A stretch of 11,679 bases of DNA from an uncultured Collinsella sp. (GTDB taxonomy: Bacteria > Actinomycetota > Coriobacteriia > Coriobacteriales > Coriobacteriaceae). The stretch spans positions 1-11,679 of the forward strand of contig CABRWN010000053.1 of the NCBI GenBank assembly GCA_902474645.1, written 5' to 3'. Positions 1-6,848 of the stretch are shown in pieces. Position 1 is the stretch's first letter, and each line of letters starts with the position of its first letter. The notes beneath the pieces were generated by a model. The model was not told the origin of the DNA. It saw only the letters and a program-made list of their open reading frames with translations, and did no database searches. The position numbers were made by a program, and so were the translations under genes.

Positions 1-1259
1 GGGTGCTTGCAGCGCCAGCAGTGCGGATAGCTGTGCGTGATCTTCTTCTCGAGAACCAGGGTGCCGCGCTCGCGCAGGAACTCAATGATGTGCGGATTGG
101 CCTCATCAGTATCCATGCCGCTGAAGGGGCCACCGGTGCCAAATTCCTCGCCGGTGTAGAACTTGCCGTCGTCATCGACCGGCATGCAAATGTCGGTGAT
201 GCCCTCCTTGAGGCAGGCGAAGTAGGCGTCGCCGCCGTGGCCGGGCGAGTTGTGGACGATACCGGTACCGTCATCGACACCGACGTAATCGGCAAGTAGT
301 GCCACGCCCTCAACACCGTCAAAGATCGGCTGCTTGTAGTGGATGTGGTGGAAGGTCTCGGCGGGAACCACGTAGGGCTTGCCGTCGACCATGACCGGGG
401 TGTACTCCCAGCCAAACTCATCGCAGCACTTGGGAGCCAGGTCCTCGAGCATGACCTCGGCACGACCATCGTGCTCAACGGCGACATAGGCGGCGCCGGG
501 CTTGAGGGAAACGGCCTGGTCGGAGGGGATGGTCCACGGGGTGGTCGTCCAGATGATAAAGTCGACCGGGCCGTCGAAGTTCTCGAGGCCGGCGGGCTTG
601 GAGGTCATCTCAAAGCGAACGAAGATGGACGGGCTCGTCTCATCGGAGTACTCGATCTCTGCCTCGGCCAGCGCGGTGTGGCAGTGCTTGCACCAGTGGA
701 CGGGCTTGTGACCGCGATAGATCATGCCCTTGTCGAACATGGCCTTGAAAACCTCGATGTCGGCGGCGTCATGCTGGTGATAGAGCGTCAGATAGGGGTT
801 GTCCCAATCGCCGAGCACGCCCAGACGACGGAAGCCGGCCTTCTGCAGCTCGATGTTCTCGACAGCGAACTCGTTGCAGAGCTCACGAATCTTGGCCGTG
901 GGGGTCTGGTTGAACTTCTCGGTGCCGAGCTTCTCCTCGACCTTGTGCTCGATCGGCTGGCCGTGGCAGTCCCAACCGGGGACATAGGGAACCTCATAGC
1001 CCTGCATCATCCAGTAGCGGTTGATCATGTCCTTGGAGATCTTGTTCATGGCGTGGCCGATGTGGATCGGGCCGTTGGCGTACGGAGGGCCGTCGTGCAA
1101 CACGAACTTCTTGTGACCCTCGTTCTTCTTTAGAACTTGCTCGTAGACCTTGTTGTCCTGCCAGTCCTTGAGTCGCTTGGGCTCGGACTTGGAAAGACCG
1201 GCACGCATGGGAAATCCGGTTTTGGGCAGATTCATCGTCTGCTTGTACTCGTTTGCCAC
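1..1259 (-). CDS. ileS: Isoleucyl-tRNA synthetase, 5' part (runs off the left edge)
   Basis: This class Ia synthetase charges tRNA-Ile with isoleucine in the cytoplasm. About 419 N-terminal residues are visible of a family length near 930. The catalytic HIGH motif is at residues 66-69 (PIHIGHA). The zinc-type segment WCKHCHTALAEAEIEY begins near 189. The CP1 editing domain shows TTTPWT at about 238-243 and GTGIVHNSPGHGGD ending near 344, which keeps the editing Asp. The KMSKS loop and C-terminal zinc domain lie beyond the edge. The start is GTG at 1259, giving MANEYKQ, preceded by GAAAGGGG. An ATG 14 bases upstream is out of frame. A T-box leader lies upstream, so expression should follow uncharged tRNA-Ile. 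Confidence 0.97.
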   Translation of the reverse strand, partial: MANEYKQTMNLPKTGFPMRAGLSKSEPKRLKDWQDNKVYEQVLKKNEGHKKFVLHDGPPYANGPIHIGHAMNKISKDMINRYWMMQGYEVPYVPGWDCHGQPIEHKVEEKLGTEKFNQTPTAKIRELCNEFAVENIELQKAGFRRLGVLGDWDNPYLTLYHQHDAADIEVFKAMFDKGMIYRGHKPVHWCKHCHTALAEAEIEYSDETSPSIFVRFEMTSKPAGLENFDGPVDFIIWTTTPWTIPSDQAVSLKPGAAYVAVEHDGRAEVMLEDLAPKCCDEFGWEYTPVMVDGKPYVVPAETFHHIHYKQPIFDGVEGVALLADYVGVDDGTGIVHNSPGHGGDAYFACLKEGITDICMPVDDDGKFYTGEEFGTGGPFSGMDTDEANPHIIEFLRERGTLVLEKKITHSYPHCWRCKH

Positions 1260-1302
1260 GGTACCCCTTTCATGTCATGGGCGCGCACGCCCTCTGGGCA
1301 CC

Positions 1303-1339
1303 AAAAAAGCGCCCGTCCCTACAAGCTGGGACGAAGCGC
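1303..1339 (-). terminator. T-box-controlled intrinsic terminator
   Basis: On the minus strand the 5' arm GCGCTTCGTCCC (1328-1339), an 8-base loop and the 3' arm GGGACGGGCGC (1309-1319) are followed by six T (1303-1308). The stem has 11 pairs with one bulged U. The 5' arm and loop include the bases that the T-box sequence captures in the antiterminator. It ends 43 bases before the ileS start codon. Confidence 0.92.
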
Positions 1340-1603
1340 CGCAAAAACGGGCTGCACGCCCGCAAAAGCTCTTCGCTTAACCACCCAGCTTAGATGCCCT
1401 CGCCCGCGTATTCGCGCGCTCGCATCCGTTACTCGGCTGGCCTGTATCGACGACCATCTCGGCGATGTCTACTAAGACGAACCTGCGCGGCACGTCCGTT
1501 GGGACCGCAGCTCCGGGGTGATTTTCATCGGTCGCATGCACGGGATCTCAGCGCTCCCCGCTCTCTGTAACATGCGGACGGCCGACTACTCGTCCCCATC
1601 AAC
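1303..1603 (-). promoter_or_regulatory. T-box riboswitch (tRNA-Ile) of ileS
   Basis: Read on the minus strand, the 5' UTR of ileS has the parts of a full-length T-box in order. The base of Stem I pairs GGGAC (1592-1596) with GTCCC (1501-1505). GAGTAG (1586-1591) fits the loop-E motif and AGAGAG is at 1561-1566. The specifier loop GAAAATCACC presents ATC, an Ile codon, at 1520-1522. The T-box sequence AAGCTGGGTGGTTAAGCG is at 1374-1391. Its UGGU would pair with the ACCA end of a tRNA with discriminator A, as expected for tRNA-Ile. AAGCTGGG can also pair perfectly over 8 bp with CCCAGCTT in the 5' arm and loop of the downstream terminator, so the two folds exclude each other. This is a transcriptional switch: uncharged tRNA-Ile should favour antitermination and ileS expression. 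The TACCGCG part of the usual consensus is degenerate (TTAAGCG). Confidence 0.9.
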
Positions 1604-1746
1604 GCTTATGCGGAGTATGCTAGCACGTTCCGCGCCGGCGAAAAACCCTCAACACTGGTTTTATACGTTCGAAATTTCTCGCTATTACAGCCCTTCTCTA
1701 GGAGCAAAATACCTGAAAGCACTCTATCGAACGAAAGAAGGTTGCT

Positions 1747-2829
1747 ATGCGCACGATTGGAATGAGCGACTACACCGTTGGCGAGGATTGCTTTGACGAG
1801 CTGCCCGCCGCACTGGCGGAGTACGGCGCGACAAAGGTCGCGATCATCGGTGGCAAACGGGCACTGGCCGCAGCACTTCCCGGTATCGAAGCTGCGCTGG
1901 CAGGTACCGACGTCGAGATTCTGGAGACGCGCGTCTACGGCACCAACAGCACACGCGCCAATATCGCCAAGGTCGTAAACTCCCCCGCCTGCCAGGAAGC
2001 TGACGTGCTTATCGCATGCGGCGGCGGCAAGGCACTCGACACCGTGAAGACCGCAGCTATCGAGCTCAAGAAGATCGTCTTTACGGTCCCGACGATCTGT
2101 TCCAACTGCTCCGCCGCGACCGCCATTGCCGTCGTGTACAACGACGACGGCTCGCTCGAGGGCTATTCGTACCCCAACCGACCGGCGCACATCTTCATCA
2201 ACCCCAAGATTATCGCCGAGGCACCGGCAGAGTACTTCTGGGCCGGCGTGGGCGATGCCCTGTCTAAGCAGCCCGAGGTCGAGTACGCCACGAGCGCCGG
2301 CAATTTGGAGCACACGGCAGGCCTTGGCCTGGCACTCGCCCACACCTGCTCCGAGCCGCTGTTTACCTATGGCGTCCAGGGTCTTGAGGACGTGCGCCAG
2401 GACCTGTCGAGCGAGGCTGTCAAGCAGATCGCGCTCGACATCGTGGTCAACACGGGCTATGTCTCGAACCTGACCAACCAGAACGATTACTACTACAACT
2501 CGAGTGTGGCGCACGCGTTCTACAACGCCACCTGCAGCATTCCGCGTGAAGGCACCTACCTGCACGGCGAGGTCGTGAGCCTGGGCGTGCTCGTGCTGTT
2601 CGCCTATACGGGAGACACCGAGAACCTTAAGCGCTACGCCGCCTTTAACAAGCAGATGGGGCTGCCCGTAACGCTTGAGCAGGTTGGCCTTACCGAGGCA
2701 GATATCCCGGCCCTGTGCGAATACGCGCACGCCACCAACGAGTGGAAGCAGGGAAACCCAGAGCCCTTCACCGACGAAAAATTCGCCGCCGCCATCAAGG
2801 CTGCCAACGCCTACGGCCACACCCTCTAG
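1747..2829 (+). CDS. GldA/HcxA-like NAD-dependent alcohol dehydrogenase (iron-ADH superfamily)
   Basis: The 360-residue protein belongs to the glycerol dehydrogenase branch of the iron-containing alcohol dehydrogenases, cytosolic NAD(H)-linked oxidoreductases for polyols or 2-hydroxyacids. The nucleotide-binding half carries CGGGKALDTVK at 91-101. Predicted zinc ligands are Asp170 (GVGDALSK), His256 (SVAHAFYN) and His273 (YLHGEVVSLG), matching the Asp/His/His set of GldA in order and spacing. The position of the glycerol-contacting Asp of GldA (its Asp121) appears to be Cys121 in CSNCSAATA, so glycerol may not be the substrate and a HcxA-like hydroxyacid is as likely. The start is ATG 1747, with AAGAAGG five bases upstream. 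The gene is monocistronic, divergent from ileS, and closed by a strong terminator. Family is certain; substrate is not. Confidence 0.88.
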   Translation: MRTIGMSDYTVGEDCFDELPAALAEYGATKVAIIGGKRALAAALPGIEAALAGTDVEILETRVYGTNSTRANIAKVVNSPACQEADVLIACGGGKALDTVKTAAIELKKIVFTVPTICSNCSAATAIAVVYNDDGSLEGYSYPNRPAHIFINPKIIAEAPAEYFWAGVGDALSKQPEVEYATSAGNLEHTAGLGLALAHTCSEPLFTYGVQGLEDVRQDLSSEAVKQIALDIVVNTGYVSNLTNQNDYYYNSSVAHAFYNATCSIPREGTYLHGEVVSLGVLVLFAYTGDTENLKRYAAFNKQMGLPVTLEQVGLTEADIPALCEYAHATNEWKQGNPEPFTDEKFAAAIKAANAYGHTL

Positions 2830-2838
2830 CTCTAACCC

Positions 2839-2881
2839 AAAACCACCACAAAGGGGACAGGCACCTTTGTGGTGGTTTTTT
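2839..2881 (+). terminator. Strong, probably bidirectional intrinsic terminator
   Basis: The 16-base arms at 2839-2854 and 2864-2879 are perfectly complementary (AAAACCACCACAAAGG against its reverse complement). They enclose the 9-base loop GGACAGGCA and end in T through 2881. The hairpin begins 9 bases after the dehydrogenase stop. On the minus strand it follows directly after the TAA of the DUF523 gene (2880-2882) and ends in a shorter T run, so it may serve both convergent genes. GGGGACAG at the stem-loop junction resembles the core of the REP repeats at 5879-6926. Confidence 0.9.
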
Positions 2882-3335
2882 ATTGCTCCAACATGCTGGG
2901 GTCAAATTCGCTTGCGGGGATCACACGGTACCCGTGACGCAGCAGCAGGTCGACGAAAACACCGTTGCCCGCAGTGAGCATACCGCTGAAGGTTCCGTCG
3001 TAGATATGGCCCACGCCACACGACGGACTGCGATCCTGCAAGACGCACGCAGTAATCTCGGACGGGCCACGCGCTTGCTCGCACATATCGAGCGCACGTT
3101 GGGCACCCAGGCGAAATTCGCGATCAACCGAGATGCCCTCGCAGGTACGAACCTCGCCGTTCACAATCTCGGACGGCTTGCGCGGCGTGGGCAGACCCCC
3201 AAAGACCTCAGGACACACCAAGAGGACCTCGGTCCCCGTACGCTCGCAGGCCTCGACCAGTTCGCGAAGGTAATTGTCGAGCCCGTTATACTTGCAGCTC
3301 TCGCCCATCAAGCAGGCACTTACCACGATCTTCAT
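2880..3335 (-). CDS. DUF523 family protein (YbbK/TudS-like)
   Basis: A 151-residue DUF523 protein. Some DUF523-domain proteins (TudS) are [4Fe-4S]-dependent thiouracil desulfidases; most members are uncharacterised. The conserved cysteines are in the expected blocks: Cys8 and Cys14 in SACLMGESCKYNG, Cys41 in CPEVFGGLPTPR, and Cys106 in DRSPSCGVGHIYDGTFSG. Cys8, Cys41 and Cys106 are the likely cluster ligands by analogy. The start chosen is ATG 3335 (MKIVVSACLMG), with GGGGAGAG about 6 bases upstream. An in-frame extension to 3398 would read through the upstream hairpin and lacks family similarity. It lies downstream of ftsH in the same direction, and its stop touches the terminator shared with the dehydrogenase. 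The desulfidase role is an inference from family. Confidence 0.87.
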   Translation of the reverse strand: MKIVVSACLMGESCKYNGLDNYLRELVEACERTGTEVLLVCPEVFGGLPTPRKPSEIVNGEVRTCEGISVDREFRLGAQRALDMCEQARGPSEITACVLQDRSPSCGVGHIYDGTFSGMLTAGNGVFVDLLLRHGYRVIPASEFDPSMLEQ

Positions 3336-3354
3336 ATACAACTCTCCCCACGCA

Positions 3355-3393
3355 AATCGCCCCATTTGAGATGAACACTCAAATGGGGCGATT
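3355..3393 (-). terminator. 16-bp perfect hairpin between ftsH and the DUF523 gene
   Basis: AATCGCCCCATTTGAG (3355-3370) and its exact reverse complement (3378-3393) flank a 7-base loop. On the minus strand the hairpin starts 19 bases after the ftsH stop and is followed by only TTTGCG, so the T tract is short. It also lies in the leader of the DUF523 gene, ending 20 bases before its ATG and just before GGGGAGAG. It may act as a weak terminator or attenuator, or stabilise the 3' end of ftsH mRNA. Confidence 0.65.
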
Positions 3394-3411
3394 GACACTG
3401 CGCAACTGGTA

Positions 3412-5319
3412 TTACTGCTGCTTCGGCATCAGCGGATTCTCGCGCGTGAGGAGATTCATAAACTCCTCGCCCGTGATGGTCTCCTTCTTGTACAGATAAC
3501 GAGCCAGCTCATGGAGTTTAAACTTGTTCTCCTTCAGAATCTGCAGAGCGCGGTCGTGCGCATCCTCGATCAGCTTGGCGACAATCGCGTCCACACGTTC
3601 GGCCGTACCGGGGGCGCAGGTGAGCGACGTGTCCTGGTTGAGGTACGCATTCTGAACGGTACCGAGCGCCATCATGCCAAACTCATCGGACATACCAAAG
3701 CGCGTCACCATATTACGGGCGAGCTTGGTGGCCTGCTCGATATCGTTGGCGGCGCCGGTCGTCATCTCGCCAAAGATGAGTTCCTCGGCCGCACGGCCGC
3801 CGCAGTAGACGGCGAGCTTGTCCAAGACCTCCTGGCGTGTCGTCAGGAAGCGCTCGTCCTCCTCGACCTGCATGGTATAGCCAAGAGCACCGCTCGTGCG
3901 CGGCACGATGGTGATCTTGGTAACCGGCGCGGAACCCTTTTGGCGGGCAGCGACGATGGCATGGCCGATCTCGTGGTAGGAAACGACCTGCTTCTCGTGG
4001 TCGGAAAGCACCGTGGACTTACGCTGTTGGCCGGCAATGACGACCTCCACCGACTCCTCGAAGTCGTCCTGGGTTGCACGCTTGCGACCCTCGCGAACGG
4101 CGCGCAGGGCGCCCTCGTTGATGATATTGGCCAGGTCGGCGCCCGAGGCACCGGGCGTGGAGCGGGCAATCGCGGTCAGGTCGATCGGCGGCTCGGTCTT
4201 CACGCTCTTGGCATGCAGCTCGAGGATGTTCTTGCGGCCGGTCAGATCGGGCAGCTCAACGGGGATGCGGCGGTCAAAACGACCGGGGCGCAGTAGAGCG
4301 GGATCGAGACTGTCGGGGCGGTTGGTTGCGGCAAGGACAACGATACCCTTGTGGTTATCGAAGCCATCCATCTCGGTCAGCAACTGATTGAGCGTCTGCT
4401 CGCGCTCGTCGTTGCCGCTAAAGCCGCCGCCGTCGCGCTTCTTACCGATGGTATCGATCTCATCGATAAAGACGATACACGGGGCCTTTTCCTTGGCCTG
4501 CTTAAACAGGTCACGAACCTTTGCAGCGCCGCGACCAACAAACATCTCAACGAACTCAGAGCCCGAAATGCTAAAGAACGGAACACCGGCCTCGCCGGCA
4601 ACAGCCTTGGCAAGCAGGGTCTTACCGGTACCCGGAGGGCCAACAAGGAGAGCACCGCGCGGCAGCTTGGCGCCGATCTCCTCGTAGCGCTGCGGCTTCT
4701 CCAGAAAGTCGACGACCTCCTTGAGAGACTCCTTGGCCTCTTCCTGGCCGGCGACGTCCTTAAAGGTCACGCCCACGTCCTTGGAGGCGATCACGCGCGC
4801 GCCGGACTTACCCAGTCCGCCGCCGCCAAAACCGCCGCCGCCAAAGTTCATCGACGGGCCGTCATCGCCCATAGCCTTCTTCATGCGGCGGTTGAGCCAC
4901 CAACCGATGAGGAAGAAAATCGCCATAGGAAGAATGAGCGTGAGCAGGTAGTAGGTCATCAAACCCGAGCTCTTATCGGGAACGACCGACTCCAGCGAAG
5001 CGCCAGATTCAAGCACGCGATCGGTAAAGCCCGCGTCATTCGGCACACCGGTCGTCTTGTAGGCGATGTTCTCGTCCTCGCCCTTCTTGGTGTAATAAAT
5101 CGTGTAATCGTCCGTGTTGTACTCGACCTTGTCGACACTCTTCTTATCGAGCGCTTTGACAAACGTCGAGTAATCGGTCTTCGTAATCTGCTGCGTGTGA
5201 CCGATGTTGGGGAACAGAACGGTCGAGAGCACGAGGTAGACGACGAAGGCGATGAGCACGTAGAGGATCATATTCCGTCTACGCTTGTTGTCATCCATCT
5301 CCATCTGCTTGAACTCCAT
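3412..5319 (-). CDS. ftsH: ATP-dependent zinc metalloprotease FtsH
   Basis: A membrane-bound AAA+ protease that extracts and degrades membrane and short-lived cytosolic proteins as a hexamer. All parts are present in 635 residues: membrane helix 1 (about 17-37), an extracytoplasmic region, helix 2 (about 121-141), a Gly-rich linker (159-170), Walker A GPPGTGKT (227-234), pore motif MFVGRGA (259-265), Walker B IVFIDEID (282-289), the second region of homology ATNRPDSLDPALLRPGRFDR (331-350), protease site HEIGH (449-453) and third zinc ligand Asp526 (TGAANDIEQA). The start is uncertain: ATG 5319 has no clear ribosome site, while in-frame ATG 5304 (MEMDDNK) has GGAG nine bases upstream. The gene is divergent from cobO with 77 bases between them, and DUF523 follows it. 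Confidence 0.97.
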   Translation of the reverse strand: MEFKQMEMDDNKRRRNMILYVLIAFVVYLVLSTVLFPNIGHTQQITKTDYSTFVKALDKKSVDKVEYNTDDYTIYYTKKGEDENIAYKTTGVPNDAGFTDRVLESGASLESVVPDKSSGLMTYYLLTLILPMAIFFLIGWWLNRRMKKAMGDDGPSMNFGGGGFGGGGLGKSGARVIASKDVGVTFKDVAGQEEAKESLKEVVDFLEKPQRYEEIGAKLPRGALLVGPPGTGKTLLAKAVAGEAGVPFFSISGSEFVEMFVGRGAAKVRDLFKQAKEKAPCIVFIDEIDTIGKKRDGGGFSGNDEREQTLNQLLTEMDGFDNHKGIVVLAATNRPDSLDPALLRPGRFDRRIPVELPDLTGRKNILELHAKSVKTEPPIDLTAIARSTPGASGADLANIINEGALRAVREGRKRATQDDFEESVEVVIAGQQRKSTVLSDHEKQVVSYHEIGHAIVAARQKGSAPVTKITIVPRTSGALGYTMQVEEDERFLTTRQEVLDKLAVYCGGRAAEELIFGEMTTGAANDIEQATKLARNMVTRFGMSDEFGMMALGTVQNAYLNQDTSLTCAPGTAERVDAIVAKLIEDAHDRALQILKENKFKLHELARYLYKKETITGEEFMNLLTRENPLMPKQQ

Positions 5320-5396
5320 CTACTGGGGTTGATAATGGTTTCTAGAATACCCAACCCGAGCGACGATAAACCGACGCCGGGCAGGAAAGGACAGAG

Positions 5397-5858
5397 ATGG
5401 CATCACTGGAAGTCGGCAAGGTTCAGATTTATACGGGCGACGGCAAGGGCAAGACGACGGCTGCGCTGGGATTGGCGATGCGCGCCACAGGTTATGGGCT
5501 CGACGTACTCATGCTGCAGTTTGCCAAGAAGCTGCACTGCGCCGAGCATGATGCAGCGCCCCGTTTGGGCCTGCGCATCGTACAAGCCGACCGCGACACG
5601 CCCGAGGCTTGCGCCGCACAGATCATGGAGCTCGCACGCGAGCAGATCTCACAGGTCGACGTTCTGATTTTGGACGAACTCGGCGAGGCCATGCGCCGCG
5701 GCTTCGTGACGCGCGAGGATATAGAAGCGCTGATTGCGATAAAGCCCGCCACCACGGAGCTCGTGCTCACCGGCCGCGGGCTGCTGTCGTTGGCCGACCT
5801 CGCGGACCTAGTCACCGAAATGCGCTCCGTCAAACACTACTCCGACGAAGGCTCCTAG
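5397..5858 (+). CDS. cobO: Corrinoid adenosyltransferase (CobA/CobO/BtuR family), C-terminus apparently frameshifted
   Basis: ATP:cob(I)alamin adenosyltransferase, which transfers the adenosyl group of ATP to Co(I) corrinoid to make adenosylcobalamin. The P-loop is GDGKGKTTAA (residues 14-23), the Walker B-like strand is VLILDELGEA, and family blocks LVLTGRG and DLVTEMRSVKHY follow. The 153-residue reading ends at SDEGS. The family normally continues with a G-V-x-A-R-x-G-I-E-Y/F tail, and the bases just past the stop encode ARQGIEY and TAG (ending 5881) in another frame. One missing base near 5852-5858 would give a normal protein of about 161 residues. The ATG has AGGAAAGGA at 5383-5391. The segment after the LQF strand is also shorter than in Salmonella CobA. 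The protein may still be active, and a sequencing error is possible. Confidence 0.88.
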   Translation: MASLEVGKVQIYTGDGKGKTTAALGLAMRATGYGLDVLMLQFAKKLHCAEHDAAPRLGLRIVQADRDTPEACAAQIMELAREQISQVDVLILDELGEAMRRGFVTREDIEALIAIKPATTELVLTGRGLLSLADLADLVTEMRSVKHYSDEGS

Positions 5859-5876
5859 CCCGTCAAGGCATCGAAT

Positions 5877-5929
5877 ACTAGTCATTGGGGACGTTCTTAA
5901 ACGACTAGTCATTGGGGACAGTCTTATTG
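5877..5929 (+). repeat. Left REP array, two direct units
   Basis: Two head-to-tail units: 5877-5903 (27 bases) and 5904-5929 (26 bases). Both begin ACTAGTCATTGGGGAC. The outer unit continues GTTCTTAAACG and the inner one AGTCTTATTG. The array is oriented toward the transposase gene and begins 18 bases after the observed cobO stop. ACTAGT at each unit boundary is itself palindromic. Confidence 0.88.
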
Positions 5930-5951
5930 ATGAAGAGCAACAAGCCACGAC

Positions 5952-6722
5952 CTACATATCACGCCAACCGCTCGTGCCATTTGCGATCGTTGCCCGACCA
6001 AGGCCAACAGCTCTCACAATTTGATTGACCGTGAGACCCGATTTGCGCATTTTGCAAAGAACAGGTCTACGCTCGGTTGGAGTCATCGCCTTGATATCCG
6101 AAAGAGAGACAGGAGCTGCAATCTGTTTTGCGGTTTCGAGTACTTTGTCGTCGAGAACACGAGGATGAGGCTCGGCATCATAAGGCGCGTTCTCAAGCCT
6201 ATCATCAAGATAATGCCGATATTCCAGCGAACCGCCCACGAGGTCCAGCACTATACCTGGATCGCAAAACCCAAATCCGTCATAACCATACGCATATGCT
6301 CGATAGCTAGACCAGCGATATGTATCGACAGCGGAAACACCCGCCTTAACTGGGTTCATATGGATGTAGTCAGCGAGCGCAATTGCCTGAATATCATTCT
6401 CAACTGGAATGTTCTTAAATCGATCCTGAAACAAATGACCAACACGGTCAGTTTTGCGATTGAAATACTTAGCATACGAGGTAAGGATGCCGCTCATGCA
6501 TGATGAAATTCTCCCATGAGGGTCATCAACCATGAGATGAAAGTGATTCGACATGAGGCACCATGCCGTAACGCCAATGCCATTACCGACAAGCTTGCCC
6601 TCGAACAAAGTGAGCATCCGATATCGATCTTCATCGTCTTCAAAGATGCAAATGCCGCCATTTCCACGCGCGATAATATGGTTATAGCCCGTTAACGAAA
6701 CGACTCGACCCGTTCTTGGCAT
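5952..6722 (-). CDS. REP-associated tyrosine transposase (RAYT, IS200/Y1 HUH family)
   Basis: A 256-residue transposase of the Y1/HUH fold, expected to nick and join single-stranded DNA at REP hairpins. The N-terminus GYNHIIARG (12-20) is the first strand block. The metal-binding HUH pair is His60 and His62 in LMSNHFHLMV. SYAKYFNRK (82-90) supplies the candidate nucleophile tyrosine (Tyr83 or Tyr86), followed by the GHLFQDRFK block. ADYIHMNPVKAG and YRWSSYRAY are standard family blocks. The C-terminus (about 213-246) looks like a DnaA-type helix-turn-helix: ERRPVLCKMRKSGLTVNQ, then AVGLGRATIA. The start is ATG 6722 with GGGAGG five bases before. The frame is complete, so it may be active. It is flanked by inverted arrays of one repeat, its likely substrate. 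Confidence 0.92.
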   Translation of the reverse strand: MPRTGRVVSLTGYNHIIARGNGGICIFEDDEDRYRMLTLFEGKLVGNGIGVTAWCLMSNHFHLMVDDPHGRISSCMSGILTSYAKYFNRKTDRVGHLFQDRFKNIPVENDIQAIALADYIHMNPVKAGVSAVDTYRWSSYRAYAYGYDGFGFCDPGIVLDLVGGSLEYRHYLDDRLENAPYDAEPHPRVLDDKVLETAKQIAAPVSLSDIKAMTPTERRPVLCKMRKSGLTVNQIVRAVGLGRATIANGTSGWRDM

Positions 6723-6848
6723 ATCGCCCTCCCATCAAAAACCCACCGGGCAACATCTGATAGGCGCGGACGATCTAATTTGCTGAGCCCGTTTTGACAG
6801 TTTACAAGGGCATACATGACAAACTGGATGAAAACCCGAAAATCGTGT

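Noticed and set aside
339..1133. 264-codon open frame antisense to ileS
   Set aside because: ileS is unambiguous on the other strand. This frame is an artefact of GC-rich codon bias.
1606..2820. 404-codon open frame antisense to the GldA-like gene
   Set aside because: The dehydrogenase shows zinc ligands and a nucleotide motif. The antisense frame shows no recognisable motif.
5320..5396. Promoters in the divergent ftsH-cobO spacer (TTGATA 5329-5334; TTGGGT and CATTAT on the minus strand)
   Set aside because: The hexamers found are not paired at an acceptable spacing, so no specific promoter is claimed.
4351..5667. 438-codon open frame antisense to ftsH and running into cobO
   Set aside because: It is antisense to a complete ftsH, its composition is that of a complement frame, it matches no family, and it has no convincing ribosome site.
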